From: Herbaspirillum sp. RTI4
GTDB lineage: Bacteria; Pseudomonadota; Gammaproteobacteria; Burkholderiales; Burkholderiaceae_D
Length of the DNA: 64,000 nucleotides
Assembly (NCBI RefSeq): GCF_034313965.1
Contig: NZ_JAVIWQ010000002.1
Coordinates: 2,294,001-2,358,000 of the forward strand
Reading direction: 5' to 3'
The notes under the pieces were generated by a model. It had not been told where the DNA came from and ran no database searches. It saw only the letters and a program-made list of their open reading frames with translations. Positions 8,401-16,855 of this stretch are shown piece by piece. Position 1 is the stretch's first letter. Every line of letters begins with the position of its first letter. Both the position numbers and the translations under genes were made by a program.

Positions 8401-9413
8401 GAGTGTTCTCGGGGTGTTGATAAAAGTGAGGGAAAGGAAGGCACCAGCTCCGTGCTAAGTTGGTAGCAGTGGCTGTCGAAGCCGGTGACGCGGGCGATTT
8501 CCTGCACGCGGCGCGCATTGCCGCGACCGGCGATGTAGACGATGACGTTCACGGCCTCGGCGATCAGGGCGCGTGGTGCGGTTACCGCGACTTCAAGAAT
8601 CAGTTGTTCCAGCCGCAGCAACGCGCCCGCTGCGGAACCGGCATGAACGGTTGCGATGCCGCCCGGATGGCCGGTGCCCCAGGCTTTGAGCAGGTCGAGC
8701 GCTTCGGCGCCGCGCACCTCGCCCACGACGATGCGGTCTGGCCGCAGCCGCAGGGTCGAGCGCACCAGCTCGGCCATGGTCACGACACCCGCGCGGGTGC
8801 GCAGCGGGACGTGGTCAAGTGCCGTGCATTGCAGCTCCACCGTGTCTTCGAGCACGATCACGCGGTCTCCAGTGGCAGCGATCTCGTCGAGTAGGGCATT
8901 GGCCAGCGTGGTCTTGCCGGTGCTGGTGCCACCCGCGATCAGGATGTTCTGGCGTTCGCGCACGGCTGTCCGCAGGAACGTCGCCTGCGCCTCGGTCAGG
9001 ATGCCGTCGGCCACATAGGTGTCGAGCCGGATCAGGTTGACTGCGCGTTTGCGAAGCGCGAAGACCGGCCCCGGTGTCACGGGAGGTAATGCGCCCTCGA
9101 AGCGTTCGCCCGTTTCGGGCAGTTCGGCGGACAACAGCGGCTTGCCTGCATGCACTTCAGCACGCACATGGGCGGCGACCAGCCGGATGATGCGTTCGCC
9201 ATCGGCCGGTGTGAGGCTGACACCCAGCGGCTCGCGCCCACTGCTCAGTCGATCGATCCACAGCGAACCGTCGGGGTTGAGCATGACTTCCACCACGTCG
9301 GGGTCGTTCAAGGCCTTGGCGATGTCCGGCCCCATCGCCGTGCGCAGCATGCGCACGCGACGTTCCAGTGCCAGCGAGGCCGACAAGCCCTGATCGCGCG
9401 GCGGGTTGCTCAT
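8397..9413 (-). CDS. trbB: P-type conjugative transfer ATPase TrbB (VirB11-like)
   Basis: TrbB is a hexameric VirB11-type traffic ATPase on the cytoplasmic face of the transfer channel. The 338-residue protein has the N-terminal domain (about 20-140), a Walker A motif GGTSTGKTT at 161-169, an Asp box (VIVLEDTVELQ, about 185-195), a Walker B segment DRIVVGEVRG at about 226-235 and a His box (HPGGIATVHA, about 248-257). All motifs look intact. It overlaps the CopG-like gene and trbC by four bases each. Confidence 0.95.
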   Translation of the reverse strand: MSNPPRDQGLSASLALERRVRMLRTAMGPDIAKALNDPDVVEVMLNPDGSLWIDRLSSGREPLGVSLTPADGERIIRLVAAHVRAEVHAGKPLLSAELPETGERFEGALPPVTPGPVFALRKRAVNLIRLDTYVADGILTEAQATFLRTAVRERQNILIAGGTSTGKTTLANALLDEIAATGDRVIVLEDTVELQCTALDHVPLRTRAGVVTMAELVRSTLRLRPDRIVVGEVRGAEALDLLKAWGTGHPGGIATVHAGSAAGALLRLEQLILEVAVTAPRALIAEAVNVIVYIAGRGNARRVQEIARVTGFDSHCYQLSTELVPSFPSLLSTPREHS

Positions 9414-9895
9414 GACGGTGCTCCCGCAGCTTCATCGATAGGCGCTGCGGCGGGAACGTTGTCCTGCTGGCCGAAGAACTGGCTGGGGTCGGGCTGGATT
9501 TCCTCCACCACGTCCTTGACCAGGCTGCGCCCACGCAGCAAATGCCGACCGAGCTGTTCGATAAACTGCTCGAAGCGTGCGCGACCCTGAGCGCGTGCCG
9601 CTTCCTGATGCGCTTCCGGCACCGGCGTGCTGACGGTAAGGAAGTAGCGCACGTAGAGCGCCAGCGTCTCGATCAAGATGTTCTGATCCCGCTCCAGCTT
9701 GTCGAGCTGGCGAGACAAGCGGTCCAGCCGTTTGGCGATGGCCGCTTCGCGCTGGTCGCCGGAGTCGGGCGACAGGAACGAGGCCAGCGCGGCGGCGATG
9801 ATTGAGGACTTGGACAAGCCCTTCATGGTCGCCAGCTCGTCGAGCCGCTTGGCGTGTTCGTGCTCGATGAAAAGGTTCAGGCGTGTGCGGCTCAT
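9410..9895 (-). CDS. CopG-type ribbon-helix-helix protein of the trb operon
   Basis: The first 45 residues read as a ribbon-helix-helix DNA-binding fold (RTRLNLFIEHEHAKRLDELA followed by KGLSKSSIIAAAL), as in CopG/Arc regulators. The rest (about 46-161) is helical and charged and probably mediates oligomerisation. A CopG-family gene between traG and trbB is a fixed part of Tn4371-type elements, so it may regulate the traG-trb operon or help at the relaxosome. Its role has not been settled as far as I know. Four-base overlaps on both sides tie it to the operon. Confidence 0.85.
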   Translation of the reverse strand: MSRTRLNLFIEHEHAKRLDELATMKGLSKSSIIAAALASFLSPDSGDQREAAIAKRLDRLSRQLDKLERDQNILIETLALYVRYFLTVSTPVPEAHQEAARAQGRARFEQFIEQLGRHLLRGRSLVKDVVEEIQPDPSQFFGQQDNVPAAAPIDEAAGAPS

Positions 9896-11877
9896 AGGGA
9901 TATCCCGTCATCAGGGTCAAGTGCGGCTAGCCGCGCCGTGCGTAGCAGGCGTGGATCGAGCTGGGTGGGCAGCGACAAGTCGTCGTCATCGAACAGGCCC
10001 AAGTCGTCCATTGGGTGTTCTGGTTCCGGCGTGAATACGACTTCGGACAATTCCGGCTGCTGCTGGTGGCCACCGTCGTCGATGGACTCGCCGTGCGCAG
10101 GGATGACCAAGCCGAGAATCGGTGCGGCAGGTATCGCCAGTCCGGTCCAATCGTCCGGCCGCAATGGCGGTGCATCGGCGTAGTGCCCGAGTTGCAATGG
10201 CGGCGGAGCCAGCAAGCGCGTCTTGAAATTAGCATCCAGGTAGTGACGAATTTTTTGCGCCTTGATCGGCGGATGACCGGACACCATCACCAGCTCGTCG
10301 TCGGGCGGTAGTTGCATGACCTCGCCGGGTGTGAGCAATGGGCGTGCCGTCTCTTGCCGCGATACCATCAAGTGACCTAGCCACGGGGCCAGCCGGTGGC
10401 CGGCGTAGTTGCGCTGCGCGCGTAATTCGGTCGCGGTGCCCAATGCTTCGGAAATACGCTTGGCGGTGCGTTCGTCATTGGTAGCGAAGGCGATACGCAC
10501 ATGACAGTTGTCGAGGATCGAATGGCTTTGGCCATAAGCCTTGTCGATCTGATTGAGTGACTGCGCAATGAGAAAGGCGCGCAGTCCGTAGCCCGCCATG
10601 AAGGCTAGGGCAGACTCGAAGAAGTCGAGTCGACCCAGCGCCGGGAACTCGTCGAGCATCAGCAGCAACTTGTGGCGGCGGGCAATGCCGTCCGAGCCAT
10701 CGAGCGACTCGGTCAGGCGCCGCCCGATCTGGTTGAGAATCAGGCGGATCAACGGTTTGGTGCGGCTGATGTCGGAAGGCGGCACCACCAGGTACAACGA
10801 CACCGGGTGATCGGCATCGATCAGATCGGCGATGCGCCAGTCGCAGCGTGAGGTGACTTCGGCCACGGTGGGATCGCGGTACAGGCCCAAGAAACTCATC
10901 GCGGTGGACAGCACACCGGATCGCTCGTTTTCGCTCTTGTTCATTACCTCGCGCGCCGCCGATGCGACAACCGGGTGCGTTGTTTCGCCCAGGTGGCGCG
11001 TCGTCATCATCCGGTGCAGCGTCACCTCGAATGGGCAGGCCGGATCGGACAGAAAATTGGCGACGCCACGCAGCGTTTTGTCTTCGTTGGCGTAGAGCAC
11101 ATGCAGGATCGCGCCGACCAGCAGTGCATGCGAAGTTTTTTCCCAATGGTTGCGCCGCTCCAGCGCGCCTTCGGGATCGACCAGAATGTCGGCGATGTTC
11201 TGCACGTCGCGCACTTCGTGCATACCGCGCCGCACTTCGAGCAGCGGGTTGTACGCAGCCGAGCGTGCATCGGTCGGGTTGAACAGCAAGCAGTGTGAGA
11301 AGCGCGAGCGCCAACCGGCCGTCAAAGTCCAGTTTTCGCCCTTGATGTCGTGGATGACGGCGGAGCCGGGCCACGAAAGCAGTGTCGGCACCACCAGGCC
11401 GACACCCTTGCCGGAGCGAGTGGGCGCGAAGGCCATTACATGCTCGGGACCTTCGTGGCGCAGGTAGTCGCCCTCTTTGCGGCCCAGGAAAACGCCGGCA
11501 GGGCCGATCAGCCCGGAACTGCGGATTTCAGCGGGCAGCGCCCAGCGTGCCGAACCGTAGGTCGTGACCAGCTTGGACTGCCGTGCGCGCCACACCGACA
11601 TGGTGACGGCCACCATGGCACCGGCTAAGCCGCTGCACGCCGCGATGGCACCGCCGCGCAGGAAGATGTCGGGTGCATAGGCATCGAAAAAATACCACCA
11701 CTCGAACAGCCGCCACGGGTGATAGATCGGCGTGCCAAACAAGTCGAACCAGGGTGCGCCGAGGCGAATCTGGTATCCCAGTGCAGCCGCCGTCCACTGG
11801 GTGGCACTCCATAGCCCCAGCAAAGTGGTGGCGAAAACCATCGTGATCTGGCCAATTAGCACGCCGGTCGGCACCAT
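9892..11877 (-). CDS. traG: Conjugal transfer coupling protein TraG (VirD4-like)
   Basis: TraG is the type IV coupling protein that links the relaxosome to the mating channel. The 661-residue protein has N-terminal membrane segments (about 5-25 and 75-93), a Walker A motif APTRSGKGVG at about 151-160, and a Walker B segment LLLMLDEFPALGR near residue 410. It ends with an acidic tail, common in this group. It heads the traG-CopG-trbB-trbI operon on the minus strand; its promoter should lie within 11878-12293. Confidence 0.95.
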   Translation of the reverse strand: MVPTGVLIGQITMVFATTLLGLWSATQWTAAALGYQIRLGAPWFDLFGTPIYHPWRLFEWWYFFDAYAPDIFLRGGAIAACSGLAGAMVAVTMSVWRARQSKLVTTYGSARWALPAEIRSSGLIGPAGVFLGRKEGDYLRHEGPEHVMAFAPTRSGKGVGLVVPTLLSWPGSAVIHDIKGENWTLTAGWRSRFSHCLLFNPTDARSAAYNPLLEVRRGMHEVRDVQNIADILVDPEGALERRNHWEKTSHALLVGAILHVLYANEDKTLRGVANFLSDPACPFEVTLHRMMTTRHLGETTHPVVASAAREVMNKSENERSGVLSTAMSFLGLYRDPTVAEVTSRCDWRIADLIDADHPVSLYLVVPPSDISRTKPLIRLILNQIGRRLTESLDGSDGIARRHKLLLMLDEFPALGRLDFFESALAFMAGYGLRAFLIAQSLNQIDKAYGQSHSILDNCHVRIAFATNDERTAKRISEALGTATELRAQRNYAGHRLAPWLGHLMVSRQETARPLLTPGEVMQLPPDDELVMVSGHPPIKAQKIRHYLDANFKTRLLAPPPLQLGHYADAPPLRPDDWTGLAIPAAPILGLVIPAHGESIDDGGHQQQPELSEVVFTPEPEHPMDDLGLFDDDDLSLPTQLDPRLLRTARLAALDPDDGISL

Positions 11878-12293
11878 GCGCTACCCCTCTTGTGATTTCT
11901 CGATTCAGTCCATTTCGATGGGCCGTCAACGCGGTACACGCGAATCAGGATCGGCCTATCGTTACGGTTCGAAGCGGCACCGATACGGCACCGTTTTAAG
12001 CATCACAAGTTTGGGGGCGCCGCAACTATGAGCAAACCTGCTCCGGCGAAAGTCGGCTAAGAGGGGAGTACAGCGATGATTATTTCCTGTCACTGGCACG
12101 AACCACGAAGCCTATCGTGTGGTATTTCCACAGTCGAACCCGCGTCCGTAGTGACTTTGATGTACGGCCTGCCGCCGCCATTGAATCGTCATACGTTGCT
12201 TATATGACTCTAGCCAATTCTGCACTTCATACGGTAAAATTGGCCAGACTTGGCAAACAGAATTCATTGTAGGCCAGCATTGCGAAAGAAACA
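11878..12293. other. Intergenic region upstream of traG and of the HTH gene
   Basis: This 416-base stretch separates the transfer operon (minus strand) from the defence cargo (plus strand), so it should hold divergent promoters. No convincing gene is seen. A tiny frame starting at 12028 (MSKPAPAKVG) may be a stub of a lost gene. A perfect seven-base inverted repeat at 12213-12244 is listed separately. Confidence 0.5.
12213..12244. promoter_or_regulatory. Inverted repeat upstream of the HTH gene
   Basis: GCCAATT at 12213-12219 and AATTGGC at 12238-12244 form a perfect inverted repeat with an 18-base spacer, 50 bases before the HTH gene start. It could be an operator for that gene product or for another regulator. 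This is seen in sequence only. Confidence 0.3.
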
Positions 12294-12494
12294 ATGACCG
12301 ACTCAGATGGCGAAATCCTTACGCTCGACGAAGTTGCTGCCTACCTGAAAGCTGGCAAGCGGACGGTCTACCGGCTCGCCCAGAAGGGTGAGATTCCCGC
12401 ATTCAAGCTTGGTGGAACTTGGCGTTTCCGTCGCTCTGAGCTTGATATTTGGATTGCCGAGAGCATTAGCAAAACGAAACAGGAAGTGAGTTGA
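12294..12494 (+). CDS. Excisionase-type helix-turn-helix protein
   Basis: This 66-residue protein is a single MerR/excisionase-like winged HTH (HTH_17): LTLDEVAAYLKAGKRTVYRL forms the helix-turn-helix (about 9-28), and IPAFKLGGTWRFRRSELDIWI forms the wing and second helix (about 34-54). Such proteins act as small DNA binders: recombination directionality factors or regulators of defence cassettes. Its stop overlaps the next frame, a helicase remnant, so it probably belonged to that older module and not to hsdMSR. The true partner cannot be told from the sequence. Confidence 0.8.
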   Translation: MTDSDGEILTLDEVAAYLKAGKRTVYRLAQKGEIPAFKLGGTWRFRRSELDIWIAESISKTKQEVS

Positions 12495-12848
12495 TGACAC
12501 AACAGCTACTCACTCCGTACCAAAGCCAATATTGCGCGTGGCTGCTGACCCGTCGCGCGGCGAGCGACACAGTGGAATCGCTGGCGTGCACCCTCGTGGA
12601 CTCGCAGGTTGACCTCAATCCGCATCAGATCGAGGCGGCACTGTTTGCCTACAAGAACGCGCTTTCTCGTGGTGTCATCCTGGCCGATGAAGTTGGGCTC
12701 AGGAAAACTATCGAAGCTGGTCTCGTCATATCTCAGCGTTGGGCTGATCGCCGCCGCCGCATTTTGGTCATTGTTCCGGCGCAACTTGCGCAAACAGTGG
12801 CATCAGGAACTGCAAACCAAACGAATTGAAACAGGAACAACACCATGA
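12491..12848 (+). pseudogene. Truncated, frameshifted SNF2-type helicase N-terminus
   Basis: The first 100 codons resemble the N-terminus of SNF2-family DEAD/DEAH helicases from defence islands: VDLNPHQIEAALFAYKNALSRGVILADEVG, then the Walker A region, then RRRILVIVPA. Two lesions are visible. The Walker A lysine-proximal glycine is Arg (EVGLRKTIEAG instead of EVGLGKTIEAG). Near 12782 the frame shifts, so that the expected NLRKQWHQELQTK continues one frame over (about 12785-12822). The rest of the helicase is missing and hsdM begins at once. This is the stump of a defence gene that was replaced or interrupted by the hsd cassette. Confidence 0.75.
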
Positions 12849-14407
12849 CCAGCGCCCAACAACGTGCCGCATTACAACGCCAGATCTGGCAGATCGCCAA
12901 CGATGTCCGAGGTGCCGTTGACGGCTGGGATTTCAAGCAGTATGTCTTGGGCACCCTGTTCTATCGCTTTATCAGTGAGAACTTCGCCAGCTATATCGAG
13001 GCCGATGACGACAGCGTCAACTATGCAGAGCTGCCCGATAGCGTGATCACCCCGGACATCAAAGACGACGCTATTAAGACCAAGGGCTATTTCATCTATC
13101 CCAGCCAGTTGTTTGCCACCGTCGCCGCCGGTGCCAACACCAACGAAAGCCTGAACACCGATCTGGCCGCCATTTTTTCCGCCATTGAAAGCTCGGCCAA
13201 CGGCTACCCCTCCGAGCGCGACATCAAAGGCCTGTTTGCCGATTTTGATACCACCAGCAACCGCCTCGGCAATACTGTCGTCGACAAAAACACCCGCTTG
13301 GCAGCCGTACTCAAAGGCGTAGCCAAGCTAGACTTTGGCGAGTTTGACGCCAACCACATTGACCTGTTTGGCGATGCCTACGAGTTCCTGATCTCCAACT
13401 ATGCCGCCAACGCCGGCAAATCCGGTGGCGAGTTTTTCACCCCGCAGCATGTCTCCAAGCTGATTGCCCAGCTCGCCATGCACAAGCAAACCAGCGTCAA
13501 CAAAATTTATGACCCGGCGTGCGGTTCTGGCTCGCTGCTGTTGCAAGCCAAAAAACATTTTGACGCCCACATCATTGATGACGGTTTTTGGGGGCAGGAG
13601 CTCAACCACACCACCTACAACTTGGCGCGGATGAATATGTTCTTGCACAACATCAACTACGACAAGTTCAATATCCAGCTTGGTGATACGCTGCGAAATC
13701 CGCATTTTGGTGACGAGAAACCCTTTGATGCCATCGTCTCCAACCCGCCTTACTCGGTGAAATGGATCGGCGCAGACGACCCCACCCTGATCAACGACGA
13801 CCGCTTTGCCCCGGCCGGTGTGCTGGCCCCGAAATCCAAAGCCGACTTTGCCTTTGTGCTGCATGCGCTGAGTTATCTGTCCAGCAAAGGCCGCGCCGCT
13901 ATTGTCTGCTTCCCTGGTATTTTTTACCGTGGCGGTGCGGAGCAGAAAATCCGCCAGTATCTGGTGGATAACAATTACGTCGAAACCGTGATCTCACTCG
14001 CGCCCAACCTGTTCTTTGGCACCACCATCGCAGTCAATATTCTGGTGTTGTCTAAACACAAAACCGACACCAATACCCAGTTTATTGATGCCAGCGGTCT
14101 GTTCAAAAAAGAAACCAATAACAATGTGCTTCTGGACGCGCACATCGATCACATCATGCAAGTGTTTGATAGCAAGGCGGATGTTGAACACTTTGCCAAA
14201 TCGGTGCCTTTCTCGGAAGTGTCATCTTCCGAGAAAGATTACAACCTATCGGTCAGCAGCTACGTCGAAGCCAAGGACAATCGCGAAGTTGTGGATATTG
14301 GCGAGCTCAATGCTGAGCTAAAAATCACCGTCGCAAAGATCGACCAGCTGCGTGCGGATATTGACGCCATTGTGGCCGAGATTGAAGACGAGGAGCTGGA
14401 GGCATGA
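12845..14407 (+). CDS. hsdM: Type IC restriction-modification DNA methyltransferase HsdM
   Basis: HsdM is the N6-adenine methyltransferase subunit of a type I restriction-modification system. The 520-residue protein has the HsdM N-terminal helical domain (about 8-150), the SAM-binding motif I DPACGSG at 223-229 and the catalytic NPPY at 300-303. Its length equals that remembered for EcoR124I HsdM (520). It overlaps hsdS by four bases (ATGA). Unlike the ICE backbone genes it lies on the plus strand and has clearly lower GC towards its end, which fits acquisition as a cassette. Confidence 0.96.
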   Translation: MTSAQQRAALQRQIWQIANDVRGAVDGWDFKQYVLGTLFYRFISENFASYIEADDDSVNYAELPDSVITPDIKDDAIKTKGYFIYPSQLFATVAAGANTNESLNTDLAAIFSAIESSANGYPSERDIKGLFADFDTTSNRLGNTVVDKNTRLAAVLKGVAKLDFGEFDANHIDLFGDAYEFLISNYAANAGKSGGEFFTPQHVSKLIAQLAMHKQTSVNKIYDPACGSGSLLLQAKKHFDAHIIDDGFWGQELNHTTYNLARMNMFLHNINYDKFNIQLGDTLRNPHFGDEKPFDAIVSNPPYSVKWIGADDPTLINDDRFAPAGVLAPKSKADFAFVLHALSYLSSKGRAAIVCFPGIFYRGGAEQKIRQYLVDNNYVETVISLAPNLFFGTTIAVNILVLSKHKTDTNTQFIDASGLFKKETNNNVLLDAHIDHIMQVFDSKADVEHFAKSVPFSEVSSSEKDYNLSVSSYVEAKDNREVVDIGELNAELKITVAKIDQLRADIDAIVAEIEDEELEA

Positions 14408-15627
14408 GCAGCAAGAACTTCATGGAAAAGCTGCTGGATGACGCCGAGGTGGAATGGAAGGCGTTGGGGAAAGTGGCGAACCTAAGGCGCGGTCGCGTAA
14501 TGTCAAAAGAGTATCTCGCGGAGAATGCTGGAGACCATCCCGTATACAGCTCGCAAACAGCAAATAATGGTGAGATTGGAAAAATAAAGACATTCGACTT
14601 TGATGGAGAGTTCATTAGCTGGACAACTGATGGAGCCAATGCAGGCACCGTTTTCTATCGGACAGGCAAATTCTCTATTACCAATGTTTGTGGATTAATT
14701 AAAATTAACCATGAAAAAGAATTAAATTACAAGTTTTTGTTTTATTGGCTCACAATAGAAGCATAAAAGCATGTTTACTCAGGCATGGGTAATCCTAAAC
14801 TTATGAGTCACCAAGTTGAAAAAATCCCAATCCCCATCCCATGCCCGGAAAACTCAGAAAAATCGCTTGAAATCCAAGCCGAAATCGTCCGCATTCTTGA
14901 CGCCTTCGCCGAACTGACCGCCGAACTGACCGCCGAACTAACCGCCCGCAAAAAACAATACAACCACTATCGCGACCAGTTGTTAAGTTTTGAAGAAGGG
15001 GACGTTGAGTGGAGGGCGTTGGATGAGGTTACTTTACCAACAAGTAATATTCGCTGGCGCGAGGCAAACCGATCATATCGTTATATTGACTTGACCTCAG
15101 TAAGTCGTGAAAGCAATGCGATCGTAGAAACAATCGAAATTACAGCGCAAAATGCGCCAAGCAGAGCACAAAAATTAATTGAAAAAGATGATGTTATTTT
15201 TGCCACAACTCGACCAACTCAACTTCGACTCAGTTTGATTGGTGACGAATATTCTGGCGAGATCGCCAGTACGGGCTATTGTGTTCTGAGAGCAAAAAGC
15301 AATGTAGTGCTGCCAAAATGGATTTATTTTCATTTGTCTTCAACTGAATTTTTTAATTATGTTGAAGAAAATCAAAGTGGCTCCGCGTACCCCGCAATTT
15401 CTGACTCCAAAGTTAAAGAGTTCAAATTGCCGATACCCTATCCAAACGATCCTGAAAAATCGATTGCGGAACAGGCTCGTATCGTCGCCATCCTCGACAA
15501 ATTCGACGCCATTACTAACTCGATCAGAGAAGGCTTGCCGCGCGAAATCGAGCTGCGCCAAAAGCAATATGAGCATTACCGCGATTTGCTGTTGAGCTTC
15601 CCGAAGCCAAAAGAAGTGGCGGCATAA
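14404..15627 (+). pseudogene. hsdS: Type IC specificity subunit HsdS, interrupted by an in-frame stop
   Basis: HsdS recognises the DNA target for the HsdM/HsdR complex. The reading frame of 408 codons, close to EcoR124I HsdS, holds target-recognition domain 1 (about 15-150), the central conserved helix with TAEL-type repeats (169-180), TRD2 (about 200-350) and the distal conserved helix. A TAA at 14764-14766 (codon 121) interrupts TRD1 without any frame change: both sides stay in the same frame. A downstream ATG at 14785 could restart the second half, but no strong ribosome-binding site precedes it. The TRDs are AT-rich. The stop may be a true mutation, a sequencing error, or a natural split into two half-subunits. 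Confidence 0.88.
14908..14943 (+). repeat. Three 12-bp tandem repeats (TAEL-type) in hsdS
   Basis: The units GCCGAACTGACC, GCCGAACTGACC and GCCGAACTAACC start at 14908, 14920 and 14932 and encode AELT three times in the central conserved helix of HsdS. In EcoR124I and EcoR124/3 the same tetrapeptide occurs two and three times, and the number sets the spacer length between the two halves of the DNA target. The repeat number here could change by slippage or unequal crossing-over. Confidence 0.85.
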
Positions 15628-15628
15628 C

Positions 15629-16855
15629 ATGAGCAAGACGCTAACGGAAATTGCTCAACAACTGAGAACACCAAGAACGGTCAAAAAAAATGTAACTGAA
15701 AAAACCAAGGAGGTTGAAGAAACCAAGCCGGTTCCAAAGGTGCAGCTGATATACGCCTTTAATGGCACGGGTAAGACACGCCTTTCGCGGGAGTTTAAGA
15801 AGCTGATTGCGCCCAAAGCCGATGGCCATGAAGAAGCCCATCAACCCGAATTGTCGCGTAACAAAATACTGTATTACAACGCTCTCACGGAAGATTTGTT
15901 TTACTGGGATAACGATCTGGAGCTGGACGCCGAGCACAAGCTGAAAATCCAGCCCAACTCGTTTACCGACTGGGTGCTGAAAGATCAGGGCCAAGATCGA
16001 AACATCATTACCAGCTTTCAACGCTACGCCAGCGACAAACTTACGCCTCGATTCAACGAAGAATATAAAGTTAAAGGCGAAGACGACAAAGAGATCACTG
16101 TCAAAGCATTTTCGGAGGTAACTTTCTCGCTGGAGCGTGGCGACAATGAGCACTCCGGAAATATTAAAATCTCCAAGGCGGAAGAAAACAATTTTATCTG
16201 GAGTATTTTTTACACGCTACTGGATCAGGTGGTGACGATCCTCAATGTTGCCGACCCAGGCGAGCGAGAAACAAACCAGTTTGATCAGCTTGAATATGTT
16301 TTTATCGACGATCCAGTCAGTTCGCTGGATGAAACCCATTTGATTGAGCTAGCAGTCAATTTGGCGAGCTTGATCAAACTCAGTCAATCTTCTCTGAAAT
16401 TTATCGTTACGACGCACAGCCCCCTGTTTTATAACGTGCTCTTCAATGAGCTGAACGGCAAAACCTGCTACATGCTGGAGAGATTTGAAGATGGTAGCTT
16501 TGCCCTCACCGAAAAACCTGGTGATTCCAACAAGAGCTTTTCCTATCATCTGCATTTAAAGCGAACCATTGAGCAGGCGATTGCGGAAAACAAGATTGAA
16601 AAGTATCACTTCACGCTGCTGCGGAATCTTTACGAGAAAACGGCCAGCTTTCTGGGCTATCCAAAGTGGTCGGAGCTTCTGCCTGATGACAAACAGCTCT
16701 ATCTAAGCCGAATTATCAATTTTACAAGCCATAGCACGCTATCCAATGAAACCGTTGCGGAACCAACGCAACCGGAGAAGGCGACAGTCAAATTATTGCT
16801 CGATCACTTGAAAAGCAACTATGGGTTTTGGCATCAGGAAGAACAAAATGGTTGA
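15629..16855 (+). CDS. prrC: PrrC-type anticodon nuclease within the hsd locus
   Basis: PrrC is a latent tRNA-Lys anticodon nuclease held inactive by the surrounding type IC enzyme and released when a phage inhibits restriction. The 408-residue protein has an ABC-type NTPase part: Walker [11 protein letters not shown] at about 44-53, Walker [15 protein letters not shown] at about 224-237, and an H-loop TTHSP (261-265). The nuclease part keeps Arg332, Glu336 and His368. Their spacing (4 and 32) equals that of E. coli PrrC Arg320/Glu324/His356, and the total length is also 12 more than the 396 of E. coli PrrC. GDSNK near 298-302 corresponds to the region around Asp287. Gene order hsdM-hsdS-prrC-hsdR equals the prr locus. 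It overlaps hsdR by eight bases. Confidence 0.93.
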   Translation: MSKTLTEIAQQLRTPRTVKKNVTEKTKEVEETKPVPKVQLIYAFNGTGKTRLSREFKKLIAPKADGHEEAHQPELSRNKILYYNALTEDLFYWDNDLELDAEHKLKIQPNSFTDWVLKDQGQDRNIITSFQRYASDKLTPRFNEEYKVKGEDDKEITVKAFSEVTFSLERGDNEHSGNIKISKAEENNFIWSIFYTLLDQVVTILNVADPGERETNQFDQLEYVFIDDPVSSLDETHLIELAVNLASLIKLSQSSLKFIVTTHSPLFYNVLFNELNGKTCYMLERFEDGSFALTEKPGDSNKSFSYHLHLKRTIEQAIAENKIEKYHFTLLRNLYEKTASFLGYPKWSELLPDDKQLYLSRIINFTSHSTLSNETVAEPTQPEKATVKLLLDHLKSNYGFWHQEEQNG

